Under the pieces are notes generated by a model, which was given only the letters and a program-made list of their open reading frames with translations, did no database searches and was not told the DNA's origin. The translations under genes were made by a program, and so were the position numbers. Shown piece by piece: positions 46,703-57,309 of a stretch of DNA of 64,000 nucleotides. The stretch's first letter is position 1. Every line of letters begins with the position of its first letter. Source of the stretch: Dasypus novemcinctus. Lineage: Eukaryota > Chordata > Mammalia > Cingulata > Dasypodidae. Where the stretch lies: assembly GCF_030445035.2 (NCBI RefSeq), contig NC_080678.1, forward strand, positions 115,298,599-115,362,598. Direction: 5' to 3'.

Positions 46703-47112
46703 AGAGGTGGACTTGGCCCAGTGGTTAGGTAGTCCGTCTACCACATGGGAGGTCCGCGGTTCAAACCCCGGGCCTCCTTGACCCATGTAGAGCTGGCCCA
46801 TGCGCAGTGCTGATGCGTACAAGGAGTGCCCTGCCATGCAGGGGTGACCCTGCGTAGGGGAGCCCCACACGCAAGGAGCGCGCCCCATAAGGAAAGCTGC
46901 CCAGCATGAAAGAAAGTGCAGCCTGCCCAGGAATGGTGCCACACACAACAGAAAACTGACACAACAAGATGACACAACAAAAAGAAACAGAGATTTCTGT
47001 GCTGCTGACAACAACAGAAGCGGACAAAGACGACACAGCAAATAGATACAGAGAACAGACAACCAGGGTGGGGAAAGGGGAGAGAAATAAATAGATAAAT
47101 CTTAAAAAAAAA
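46703..47112 (+). mobile_element. DAS-III-like SINE
   Basis: GAGGTGGACTTGGCCCAGTG, B box GGTTCAAACCCC, body with CAAGGAGTGCC and GCAAGGAGCGCG, tail AAATAAATAGATAAATCTTA. No clear TSD was found. It lies between ORF1 and ORF2 of the sense L1. Confidence 0.88.
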
Positions 47113-47181
47113 ATGGACAGAAGAAGGGAAAGTTGATAAATATATAGAGATTAAACAACACACTCTTAAATAATCAGCGGG

Positions 47182-47768
47182 TGTATTAGTCAGCCAAAAG
47201 GAGTGCTGATGCAAAGTATCAGAAATCTGTTGGCTTTTATACAGGGTCTTTATTTGAGGCAGAAGCATACAGTCACAAGGCCCTAAAGAGTCCGACTCAA
47301 GGTACCATAAGAGGTACTTTCTCACCCAAAGTCTATTACCATGTGATGAAGCAAGATGGTGGGTGATGTCTGCGACAGTTCAGCTTCTTACTCTTAAGGC
47401 TTTGTGGTCCCAGCTACTTCCAGTCTCAGCTATAGGCTGGCATAAGGCTCGTCTCTCTTCCTGGGACTTGTTTCTTTCCAGGCTCAGTTGCTCTGTTCTC
47501 CTCACAGGGTCAGCTGTAAACTATCAGGTTCATCTCTTCTGGGGCTGTAGGATCCTTTGTGTATCTTCTCTGTGTATCTAATTCTGTGTTCTTGATTGAG
47601 CATCCATTTATATAGCCCACCAAGCGATTGGGGACCCAAACCTGCATGCCCTAATCTTAACATAATTTAATCAAAGTCATCTCAGGTGAATCTAATACAA
47701 TCAGAGGGTATTACCTTATAAACATTATATCTCTTTCTGAAATTCATAAATAATATCAAATTACTAGA
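47182..47768 (-). mobile_element. ERVL-like solo LTR (antisense)
   Basis: + strand TGTATTAGTCAGCCAAAAGG to CAAATTACTAGA. Duplication GCGGG / GTGGG (47177-47181, 47769-47773) differs by one CpG-type transition. Interrupts the L1 ORF2 start. Same family as 11813 and 16078. Confidence 0.84.
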
Positions 47769-48437
47769 GTGGGTCAAAGAAGAAATTGCAAAAGCATCAA
47801 TAAATACCTTGAGATGAATGAAAACGAGAACACAGCGTATCAGAACCTATGGGACTCTGCAAAGGCAGTGCTGAAAGGGAAATTTACAGCCCTCAAGGCT
47901 TACATTTAAAAAGAAGCTAAAATTGAAGATCTGACTGCACGCCTGGAGGAATTAGAAAAGAAAAGCAAACTAATCCCAAACCAAGCCAAAGGAAAGAAAT
48001 ATTAAAGATCAGAGCAGAAAAAAATGAAACCGAGAACAAAAAAACAATAGAATCGACAAAATCAAAAGTTGGTTCTTTGAGGAAAAAAAAAAATCAGCAA
48101 ATGCTTAGCTAGATTGAAAAATAAAGAGAGAGAGAAGACACAAATAAATGAAATCAGAAATGAGAGGGAGGACATTACCACTGACCCTGCAGAAGTAACA
48201 GAGGTCGTAAGAGAGTGCTGTGAACAACTGTATGCCAAAAGCTAGGCAATGTAGAGGAGACGGACAAATTCCTAGAAACACACAAACAACCTACACTGAC
48301 CCTAGAAAAAACAGAAGACCTCAAAAAACAAATCACAAGTGAAGAGACTGAAACAGTCACCAAAAACCTCCTAAATATGAAAAGTTCAGGACCAGATGGC
48401 CTCACAGGTAAATTTCACCAATCACCAAAGACAATCT

Positions 48438-48848
48438 TGGCAGCGGACTTGGCCCAGTAGTTAGGGTGTCCATCTACCACATGGGAGGTCCACGGTTCAA
48501 ACCCCGGGCCTCCCTGACCCGTGTGCAGCTGGCCCATGCGCAGTGCTGATGCGCACAAGGAGTGCTGGGCCACACGGGTGTATGCCCCGCATAGGGGAGC
48601 CCCAAGCGCAAGGAACGCACCCCAGAAGGAGAGCTGCCCAGCGCGAAAAAAAGTGCAGCCTGCCCAGAAATGGTGCCGCACACACGGAGAGCTGACATAA
48701 CAAGATGACGCAGCAAAAGGAAACACAGATTCCCATGCTGCTGACAACAACAGAAGCGGATAAAGAAGATGCAGCAAATAGACACAGAAAACAGACAACG
48801 GGGGGGGGGGGGAAGGGAGAGAAATAAATACTTAAATAAAAAAAAAAA
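48438..48848 (+). mobile_element. DAS-III-like SINE (first of a pair)
   Basis: GGCAGCGGACTTGGCCCAGT, B box GGTTCAAACCCC, tail AAATAAATACTTAAATAAA. Target duplication CAAAGACAATCT on both sides (48426-48437, 48849-48860). A G12 run occurs near 48800. Confidence 0.92.
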
Positions 48849-48860
48849 CAAAGACAATCT

Positions 48861-49248
48861 CGGGAAGCAGATTTGGCTCAACTGATACAGCATCTGCCTA
48901 CCACATGGGAGGTCCAGGGGTCAAACCCAGGGCCTCCTGACCTGTGTGGTGAGCTGGCCCACAAGCAGTGCTGATGGACTCAAGGAATGCTGTGCCATAC
49001 AGGGGTGTCCCCGGGTAGGAGAGCCCATTGCGCAAGGATTGCGCCCCATAAGGAGAGCCACCCTGCGCAAAAAAAGCGCAGCCCACTCAGGAGTGACACC
49101 GCACACATGGAGAGCTAACGCAGTTAGATGAACCAACAACAAAAAAAAGAGACGAAGTTTCCCAGTGTCACTGACAAGAATACAAGTGGGCACAGAACAC
49201 ACAGCAAATGGACACAAAGAGCAGCTAAGTGGGGAGGAAGGGGAGAGA

Positions 49249-49291
<43 letters not shown>

Positions 49292-49302
49292 ATTTTTTGA
49301 AA
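48861..49302 (+). mobile_element. DAS-type SINE (second of a pair) with long (AAAT)n tail
   Basis: Head GGAAGCAGATTTGGCTCAAC of a different subfamily, with body CAAGGATTGCGCC. Tail is a (TAAA)n run of about 11 units at 49249-49291. Flanked by the same target AAAGACAATCT (48850-48860, 49303-49313). Confidence 0.9.
49249..49291 (+). repeat. (TAAA)n microsatellite in SINE tail
   Basis: About 11 uninterrupted TAAA units, expanded from the normal 2-4 units of the SINE tail; likely length-variable. Confidence 0.93.
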
Positions 49303-52260
49303 AAAGACAATCTAATGCCAATCTTGCTAAGCTCTTTGAAAAAACTAAACAGGAAAGAATGCTACCAAGCTCATTCTATGAAGTCAAAATCACCCTAATA
49401 CCAAAACTAGATAAAAATACTATGAAAAAATAAATTTACAGACCAGTATCTCTAATGAATATAGATACAAAAATCCTCAACAAAATACTTGCAAACCAAA
49501 TCTAAAAGTACATTAAAAGAATTATACATCACAATGAAGTGGATTTTATCCCAGGTATGCAAGGGTGGTTCAACACAAGAAAGTTAATTAGTGCAATAAA
49601 ACCACATTAATAATTGAAGAAGAAAAATCACATGATCCTCTTGATTGGTGCAGAAAATGCATTTGACAAAATGCATCCTTTCTTGATTTAAAAAAAAAAA
49701 AACAAAACAAAACTCCAAAAGACAGGAATAGAAGGAATCTTTGTCAATATGGTAAAGTGCATACATGAAAAACCTATAGCTAGCATAGTACTCAATGGTG
49801 AAAGACTGAGATCAAGAATAAGACAAGATGCCCACTGTCACCAGTTGCTCAATATTGTATTAAAAGTTCTAGCTAGAGCAATTAGGCTAGATAAAGAAAT
49901 AAAAGGCAGCCAAATAGTAAAGGAAGAAGTAAAACTTCCATTATTCGCTGATGATATGACCCTGTATCTAGAAAATCCTGAAAATTCCACAACAAAGCTA
50001 CTAAAACTAACAAGCAAGTTCAGCTACATGGTGGGGTATAAGACTAATCCACAAAAGTCAAGAGCAATCCTATACACTACTAATAAACAATCTGAGGAGG
50101 ATATCAGAAGAAAACATACAATAGTGACTGAAAGAATCAAATATTTAGGAATAAACTTAATCAAGGATACAAAGGACCTGTATTCAGAAAACTACAAAAC
50201 CTTGCTAGAAAAAACCAAAGACTTAAATGGAAGAATAGTCAGTGCTAAATAAAGTGAAGATGTCAATTTACAGATTCAACACAATTCCAATCAAAATCCC
50301 AACCGCCTTTTTTGCAGAAATGGAAAAATCAATTATCAAATGTATTTTGATGGGTAAGGGGCCCCAAATAGCCAAAATATCTTTAAAAAGAAAAACTTAT
50401 TTGGTTACTTTGTGACTTTAAAGCATATTACTTAGCTACAGTGGTAAAAACTGCTTGGTACTGAAATACAGACAGACCAATAGAGCCGAACTGAGAACTC
50501 GAAATAGACCCTCACATCTACAGTCAAGTGATTTCTGACAAGACTGTCAGGCCCTCCCAGCTGGGCTAAAACAGTCTATTCAATAAATGGTGCTGGGAGA
50601 ACTGGACAGCCATATCCCAAAGAAAGAAAGAGAACCCCCATCTCACACCTGATCTAAAAATTAACTCAAAATGGATCAAAGACCTAAATATAAAAGTAAC
50701 AACCATAAAAACTCCTGGAAGAAAATGTAGGAAAGCATCTTCAAAATCTTGTGGTAGGTGGTAGTTTCTTAAACCTTACACCCAAAGCATGAGCAACAAA
50801 AGAAAAAACAGATAAATGGGACCTCCTCAAAATTAAACACTTCTGTACCACAAAAGACTTTGCCAAAAGGGTGAAAAGGCAGCAGACTCAATGGGAGAAA
50901 TATTTGGAAATCACAGTATAATATCCATGATATATAAAAAGATAAGAGATACTAAAACTCAACAATAAAAAGAAAGAGGACCAGATTAAAAAATGGGCAA
51001 AAGATCTGCATAGACATTTGTCCAAAGAAGAAATATAAATGACAAAAAAAAAACACACGAAAAAATGTTCAACATTTCTAGTGATTAGGGAAATGCAAAT
51101 CAAAGCCACAATGAGACATCATTTCAAACTTATAAGAATGGCCACTATTAAAATGAGAGAGAACTATAAGTGTTGGATAGGATGTGGAGAGATAGGAACA
51201 CTTAGTCACTGTTGGTGGGAATGTAGAATGGTCCAGATACTGTGGAGGACTGTTTGTCAGTTCCTGAAGAAGTTGAATATAGACTTGCCATGTGACCCTG
51301 CAGTACCACTACTGGGTATATACCCAGAAGAACTGAGAGCAGTGAGACAGACAGACATCTGCACACCAATGGTCATAGTGGCATTCTTCACGACTGCCAA
51401 AATATGGAAACAATCCAGGTGTCCATCAACTGATGAATGGATAATCAAATTGTGGTATATACACAGAGTGGAACATTATGCATCTGTAAGAAGAAATGAA
51501 GTCATGAAGCATATGACAACATGGATGAACCTGGAGGGCATTATGTTGAGTGAAGCAAGCCAGACACAAAAGGACAAATAATGTATGATTGCACTACTAT
51601 AAACTAAACATACTGTGTAAACTCATGGAGTTAATAATTAGAATATAGGTCACCAGAAAATAGAGTGACAATAGAAAATGGAAAATCTGAGGGTTAACTA
51701 GTACAGAACTGGTAAAAAGGTTGTTTATAAGTCTCTGGAAATGAATAGAAATGGTGAAAGTACATCATTGTCTTTTTAACTAGCAGGGCTTTGGTTAAAA
51801 AGGAAAGTCTAAGGACATGTATATTACTAAAGGGAAAGCTGAAAAATGTAACATGGGGATGTACAGCAGAGTAAAACCTCATGTGAAATATGAAAATGGG
51901 CAATATTGCATATAAGACTGTTCACACAAAATATAAATACAAATAAACTAGAGAGAAGGAAACAGAATAGCAGCTTGTATAGCAGGGGAAGCACAGAGAG
52001 GGTAGGAGGCAATGAGATTTTTTTTGTTTTTATTTATTATTATAGGAAGCAACTGCTGATGGTACAAACTTTCCTTTTGGGATGAAAACGTTTTGGAGCT
52101 AGATAGTGGTGATGATTGTACAACACTGTGAATGTACTGAATGCCCCTAAACTGTCCACTTTTAAATGGTTAATTTTATGATATTTGAATTACACCTCAA
52201 TAATGAAAAGTTTCAAATACTGTCAATAGGGGTTATTGTCTGGGTCATAGGGTTATGGGC

Positions 52261-52948
52261 TGTGATAGTTTGAATTTTGTGAACCCCCAAAAAAGATCAT
52301 GTTTTTGAACTAATCCATTCTGGTGAGTATGAGACCCTTTGGACTGGACTACATCAGTGAGACCTGACGCAGGTTGAGTCTCCACCCTTCTGCTGGATCT
52401 TGTACGAAACAGAAACACAGAGACATGCAGGAAAAGGGAGCACAATCATTTTTCATCTTGTCCTGTGAGAGAGAAGACTGCAGGAAAACAGAGAAGCCCT
52501 GAGAGGCTGGGAGAGGTCCCGGGGTCTGGAGCCAGCAGCGCAGAGGCTGGGAACGAAGCACCCGAGGGGTTAGCCCATGCAGCACCTCAAGGGGGGTGAG
52601 CCGTACGCCTCAGAGCTTACCAGCGAACTCAGGAAGAAGACACAGCAGCCAGACTGAGGGGGCCCGGAAAGAGCGACGCCCCGTGCCTGTCGCCACAGCT
52701 GAGCTCCAGGGGACGGCAGGTTCTGGAGGGGAGGCAGGTGCCTGGGGAGACCAGCAGCCGTCGTGCTTCACCACGTGGGGACACACCAGGTCGACAGTAG
52801 CTGACTGGTCGGAAAGCACCTCTGACGGTGTCTCTACTTGGACACTGCACGGCCTCAGAACTGGAAGCTTTTACCCCAAATAAATCCCCTTTATAAAAGC
52901 CAACATATTTCTGGTACTTTGCATCGGTAGCCCTGTGGCAAACTGACA
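52261..52948 (+). mobile_element. ERVL/MaLR-like solo LTR
   Basis: TGTGATAGTTTGAATTTTGT at the start, AAATAAATCCCCTTTATAAA near 52880, GTGGCAAACTGACA at the end. Duplication TGGGC / TGGAC (52256-52260, 52949-52953). Longer (688 bp) and more CpG-rich in its middle than its relatives, so a separate subfamily. Confidence 0.8.
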
Positions 52949-53104
52949 TGGACCTTTCTCCACTGAAAAAAAAAAAACTAAAACTCATTGTTTAAAGATA
53001 CTATTAATTTACATAACTTTTTATATTTTATTTTTAAAGTAAAATTTATTATTTTTTAACACTGAGAAAGGCTCATAATCCTATTGCTTAAATAATATGT
53101 CTAA

Positions 53105-53330
53105 ATCAGGGGCTGGAAAACTACACACAGCTCATGGGTCAAATCTAATCCACCACCTACTTTTGCTTAGGCTGCAAGTTAAGCGTGGTTTTTATATTTT
53201 TAAGTGTTTAAAAAAATAATAGTATTTTGTGACACATGAAAATTATAAGAAATTCAACTTTCAGCACCCATAATCAAGGTTCTCCCAGAACACAGCCACG
53301 CTCCTTTGTTTACAGGTATTGCAGCCTCTT
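53105..53330 (-). mobile_element. Ancient MER-type DNA transposon fragment
   Basis: AGGGGCTGGAAAACTACACA, CAGAACACAGCCACGCTCCT and TTTGTTTACAGGTATTGCAG match the family seen at 18325-18545. It ends about 115 bp from the PRMT2 exon donor at 53447. Confidence 0.6.
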
Positions 53331-53446
53331 CTGCAGTGACGAGAAGGGGCAGGGACGCACGGCCCACTAAGCGGAGGAGAAAGGCTGTGGCCCTGCTCCA
53401 AGCAGTAAGCAGAGGAAGCCCACGGAACAGGGCAGGAAAGCAGTAC

Positions 53447-53626
53447 CAGAGCTCTGTAGCTGCCCAAGCACTCTCCGTCCTGCCAGGTGTCCTCAGGCCC
53501 GAGCTCCTGCAGGGGCCCCGCATGGTTGGCCGGGACGTACCCACGGCAGCCCGCACGCTCGCCCCACCACCAGTCGGCTGTGGTCTGTCTCAGGATAAGG
53601 ATTTTCTCTCCTCTCAGAAAACTCAG
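53447..53626 (-). CDS. PRMT2: PRMT2 exon: rest of SH3 domain and linker to methyltransferase helix
   Basis: A 180 nt exon (60 codons, phase 0). The acceptor TTTTCTCCAG precedes LSFLRGEKILILRQTTADWW. The donor is CTG/GTACTG, a weaker match than usual. Residues 1-35 complete the SH3 domain, with WWWGERAG and GYVPANH well conserved. The second half is much less conserved: after PEDTWQD the frame reads GECLGSYRAL, where PRMT2 and other PRMTs carry the YFxxY helix motif that packs over SAM and the substrate arginine. Here the first Tyr-Phe is Cys-Leu (53465-53470) while the second Tyr is kept. This uneven conservation, together with the stop in the next exon, suggests relaxed constraint on the catalytic half. 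An ancient DNA-transposon fragment (53105-53330) lies just downstream in the intron. Confidence 0.87.
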
Positions 53627-54197
53627 CTGGAGAAAATTCAGTAGAAATAACAGCAATTAGTGATAAATTTCCCATTACTGGTACTCAAACCATGGCAATT
53701 TCAAAAATTAGTCAGTGGGTAATGACAGCAACTGACAATTTAGAAAATTATACCAGGGTTCAGAGCTTTTTTGTGGAGCATTTACCTGAAAGAAAAGCAC
53801 AGCTTATTTGATATTTTTTTTAAAAATTAAAGATTCAGCTTTTTCAACACGGCTTAGGGCAGAATTTCTGAACAAGCTCTTCACTGTAACTTAGGAAGAA
53901 AAGCTATAAGTAGATATTTTCACTTTATAGCCTTACTCTTTAACTGGAATAGGTTTTAAATAAGGTTTCCAAGCGGAAACTGGAACAGATGATGTTCCCC
54001 CACCCTGCTGATGGTTCCCATGCTTGGGATCAATTCGTTAGGCAGTGAAGAGAGTACACCTTTATTTAATTTTGGTATGACTTCTGGTTCAGATGCCCAT
54101 ATAGGCGAAATCTGCATCTAACTGAGCCCCCTAACGTTGCAAGCCCTAAGGGGCCTCCAAGGAGCACAGCCTCCTCATATGCGGCACACACAGCTAC

Positions 54198-54305
54198 CTG
54201 CGTTTCATCAGTAGCAGAATAGTCTGCAATGGCCACGAACTCCTCCGGCTGCACAGCCTCCTGGAAGCTTCCTTCTTCACTGAGCTCAACTGGTTCTTCT
54301 CTTTC
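54198..54305 (-). CDS. PRMT2: PRMT2 exon: acidic N-terminus and start of SH3 domain
   Basis: A 108 nt exon, phase 0 at both ends, between acceptor TTTAAGCAG and donor CAG/GTAGCT on the minus strand. It encodes 36 residues: a Glu-rich leader, then QPEEFVAIADYSATDETQ, which is the PRMT2 leader plus the first strand and RT-loop start (the ALYDY-like segment) of the SH3 domain. The SH3 binds proline-rich partners and helps recruit PRMT2 to RNA-processing and transcription complexes (family knowledge). The open frame continues into flanking intron on both sides, so the splice sites define the ends. The residues match PRMT2 closely and I see no lesion in this exon. The upstream exon carrying the start codon was not found. 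Confidence 0.88.
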
Positions 54306-55400
54306 CTGCTTAAAGTCAAGAAAAGCACTTGTAAAGGACCCTGTAGTGTCGGGGGCACGTGCTCCAGCGTTCTTCCCATCCGAGGGCAGATCTTGGGGGT
54401 AGGGTGGGCCAGCACCCCAGGCAGGCAGGCTGCAGGGCAGCAGGCACGTGGAAGGTGGGTGTGATGGTGGAAGCCCCTGCATCCGTGGGGTCTGGGCAAC
54501 CTCAGCTCACACCCATGACGACCCGGAACCCAGAAGGAGCCCGACGCTTGGGGCTCTGCCGAGGCCCCACCCCCACTTTATCTTCACAATAAGGCTGCCT
54601 GGAAGGCATCCACTGGAAGGGGAGACTGCCAAACCATACACTCCATAACCAGAACATTCCAGTGCCCAGAGTATACTTTTTAAACAAATTTTCCTAAACA
54701 GCCATTTTCATTTTAGAAAATGTGTGAAAACACAAAAGTACAAAAAAGATAATTAAAGCTATCTGTAACTGACCAGGAATAATCACTGTCAGCATGTTGC
54801 TATTCTTTCAGGCTTTTTAAAAATGTAGACAGAGTATGCATATAGTTTAAGTTGGATGACACAGTTCTGCCTAGTGGCCTGTCACTAAATTCCACACATT
54901 TTTCCTTATGATTAAACATACTTTTAAACACCACAATTTTTAATACCTACGGAGTATTCCATTCTTTGAATTATCATAAATTGTCCAATCTCCTTGTGGT
55001 GGACATATAGTGTTTCCAGTTTTTACTATTACACATTCATTATGTTAAGATGAACTTTCTTAATCAAAGTCATGCTTCTGCACTCCAGACAATTTTCCAG
55101 GACTGACGAACCAATGCAACACAATGACTCTGAACCTTGCTGGCACATGCCCCCAGGAAGGCTGAGCCTCATGCTGCCCAGCCATGTGCAGGCACGGCCC
55201 ATTCCTGGCACAAACGGACACTGCCAAGCACTTTCCAGGCTGCCAATCTGATGGGTAAAAATTACTTCCTTTGTTACTTCTATTTGCCTTTTTTTTGGAT
55301 CACCAGTGAGGGCAACCATGACTTTAAGAACTTACTGAGTTATTTTTTTTTTCTGCTAACTGCCTTTCGGAATCCTTTGTACTTGTCCTAGTAAGGTAAA
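54306..55400. other. Presumed PRMT2 intron, no exon recognised
   Basis: The exon with the PRMT2 start codon should lie upstream of 54305 on the minus strand. I could not identify its short acidic leader here. 54690-55020 is AT-rich with old L1-like wording (GGAGTATTCCATTCTTTGAA). Confidence 0.4.
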
Positions 55401-55413
55401 AGGATTTGCTTTA

Positions 55414-55743
55414 TTTTTTTAAGATTTATTTTATTCCCCCCTCATTGTTTGCACTTGCTATCTGCTCTCTGTGTCTGCTCATCTTCTCTTTAGGAGGCAC
55501 CAGGAACTGAACCTGGGACCTCCCACGTGGAAGAGAGGTGCCCAGTCCATTCCGGCTTTGCTGCCTCTCGTGTTTCCTCTTTGTGTCTCCTTTGTTGCAT
55601 CATCCTGTTGTATCAGCTTGTCATGCCAGCCTGTCACACCAGCTCGCTTTCTTGCTCGTCTTCTCCAGGAGGCCTGGGAACCGAACCCGGGACCTACCAT
55701 GTGTCAGGAGGGAGCTCAATCACTTGAGCTACATCTGCTTCCC
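55414..55743 (-). mobile_element. Dimeric tRNA-derived SINE (antisense)
   Basis: Tail side TTTTTTTAAGATTTATTTTA at left; units with GAACTGAACCTGGGACCTCC and GAACCGAACCCGGGACCTAC. Duplication AGGATTTGCTTTA / AGGACTTGCTTTA (55401-55413, 55744-55756). Confidence 0.9.
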
Positions 55744-55879
55744 AGGACTTGCTTTAGAGCAGGGTCTCTTCTTTAGCTGGGCCTCCACCCTCGTCTGCTC
55801 CACCCACCTCACCATCCTTCACCCCTCGCCATCTGGTACATTTTCATCCTTCCGTACTTTCCTCAAGCTCATGCCATAT

Positions 55880-56570
55880 ACATATACACTCTCATTATAA
55901 CACACACACATGGGTTGCTGTTTTATCTTTCAGCACTGCTTTTTTAAAAAGTATATCACAGATCCTTTTATGCATCTTGCTTTTCTTACTCACCCAATAC
56001 CTTGTGAAAAACTCCCCAACTGTGAGAACTCTAATTGTTTTCAAAGGCTACATAATATTCCATGGTATGAATTCAGCTTGGCTGCTCAGGCACCCTCTGT
56101 TGATATCTTTCTCTTGGTATACAGTTTTCTATCATCACATACAATGCTGTAATAAGTATGTGTACATATATACCCATGCACGGTGGCATTTTATTTCTAT
56201 GGGATAAATTGCCATGGCTGAAGGATAACATGTCAGATTCTTTTCATGGAAGTTATTAACACTTCACATTACACCAACAATTTACAAAGCACCTTCTGCC
56301 TGAATACTTGGCAGCAGCAGCGTTTTCACTGTTTTTAATTTCTGTAAGAATGATAGGTATGAAGTGGTACCTCACAGTTACTTAATACCAATTTCTTAAA
56401 TATGAGGTTTTCACATTTATTGGCCATTTGGATCTGTTCTACTGTGAATTCCAAATTTATTTATCTTCCCAATTGCTCTAGTCACTTTTTTCTTTTCAGA
56501 TTAGAACCCTTTATAAAATATGAACCTTATTTGTCATCTTGATGCAAACATTTTTGCAAATCTACTGTTT
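55880..56570 (-). mobile_element. Old L1 ORF2/3' fragment (antisense)
   Basis: GCTACATAATATTCCATGGT, GGTACCTCACAGTTACTT and GCCATTTGGATCTGTTCTAC are antisense L1 blocks. No frame survives. Confidence 0.65.
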
Positions 56571-56974
56571 TTCTAGTTATTTTGTTTGGAGTCAATGAAC
56601 TCAAAGGCAAATCAACACAAATTATCTAAACTGAAACACAAAAAGAAAAAAGAATGAGAACAGAACCTGAGACATATAACAAACTAACTGATGTGTAAGT
56701 GGAGGCTTACCAAGAGAGGAGCAAGAATGATGCAGAAGAAGTAACTGAAGAAATGAGGGAAAATGTTCTGAAATTAGTGAAAAACATAAACTCACAGATT
56801 GAAGAAACTTGACTAAACACAAGAAGGATGAATACAATAAATAAATTTAAATAAATTTAAACCTATTGGTTTAAGTATCTCTATGTAAATTATTTACTTA
56901 TCCATTTGTTTAAATATTTTCTATTTATTTATTTTTAGTACTTAAATAAATATTAAAAATAAGTAGAAAACATT

Positions 56975-57296
56975 CATGCTACACTATTATCCATGTAGTG
57001 CAGCAGTGCTCCAAAATGTATTCACCAAGTGCGAAGAGGGTACCACAGTGATGAGGGAGGTTGTTGGTGTGGGAGGAGTGGGGTTGGGGGGTGGGGGGTA
57101 TATGGGAACCTCTTATGTTTTTAATGTAACATTTTTTTTGTTATGTATATATCTTCAAAAAAATAAAATTTACAAAAATGATGGGGTGGGGGGGTGGGGA
57201 GTGGGTTATATGGGAACCTCATGATTTTTTATGTTTTTTAATGTAGCATTCTTTGTGATCCATGAATTTTTAAAAGTGTAAAATAAATAAATAAAT
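56975..57296 (+). mobile_element. Short retroposed L1-like 3' end, duplicated
   Basis: Between AGTAGAAAACATT (56962-56974) and AATAGAAAACATT (57297-57309). It contains two successive 3' ends: GGTATATGGGAACCTCTTAT...AATGTAACATT then AAAATAAAATTT, followed by GGTTATATGGGAACCTCATG...AATGTAGCATT then AAATAAATAAATAAATG. Its 5' part matches the 3' portion of the 26841-28287 element (ATGTATTCACCAAGTGC). Confidence 0.7.
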
Positions 57297-57309
57297 GAAT
57301 AGAAAACAT

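Larger units (their letters stand above)
46130..51960 (+). mobile_element. Sense L1 copy with five separated pieces
   Basis: ORF1 remnant 46150-46700, ORF2 pieces 47113-47181, 47769-48425 and 49314-51580, then 3' UTR to about 51960. Broken by SINEs (46457, 46703, 48438, 48861) and an LTR (47182). The longest surviving ORF2 frame (49749-50252) keeps the reverse transcriptase catalytic motif LPLFADDM. 51039-51581 keeps the C-terminal Cys-rich motif (CWIGCGEIGTLSHCWWEC). Stops and frameshifts separate them, so it is inactive. The whole copy lies inside the PRMT2 intron in the opposite direction. Confidence 0.85.
33591..54305 (-). pseudogene. PRMT2: PRMT2 locus, partial (4 internal exons; one in-frame stop)
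   Basis: Minus-strand locus of protein arginine methyltransferase 2, a SAM-dependent enzyme and nuclear-receptor coactivator with an N-terminal SH3 domain followed by a Rossmann-type methyltransferase core. Four exons lie in gene order: 54198-54305, 53447-53626, 34337-34498, 33591-33755 (36, 60, 54 and 55 codons). All have AG/GT boundaries and phase 0, so they would join without frameshift. The SH3 (WWWGERAG), motif I (LDVGCGTG), post-I (VEAS) and acidic loop (SEWMG) all read clearly. The intron between exons 2 and 3 of this set is about 19 kb and full of L1, SINE and LTR insertions. One codon in the third exon is TAG, and motif residues just before it are altered. The first coding exon (expected beyond 54.3 kb) and the C-terminal exons (expected below 33.5 kb) were not recognised. 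Introns and exon lengths rule out a processed copy. I call it a probable unitary pseudogene; a sequencing error or null allele is the main alternative. Confidence 0.7.

Noticed and set aside
49749-51581. Possible active L1 reverse transcriptase
   Set aside because: The FADD motif and Cys-rich motif are in separate frames with stops, and SINEs and an LTR interrupt the copy, so it cannot be autonomous.
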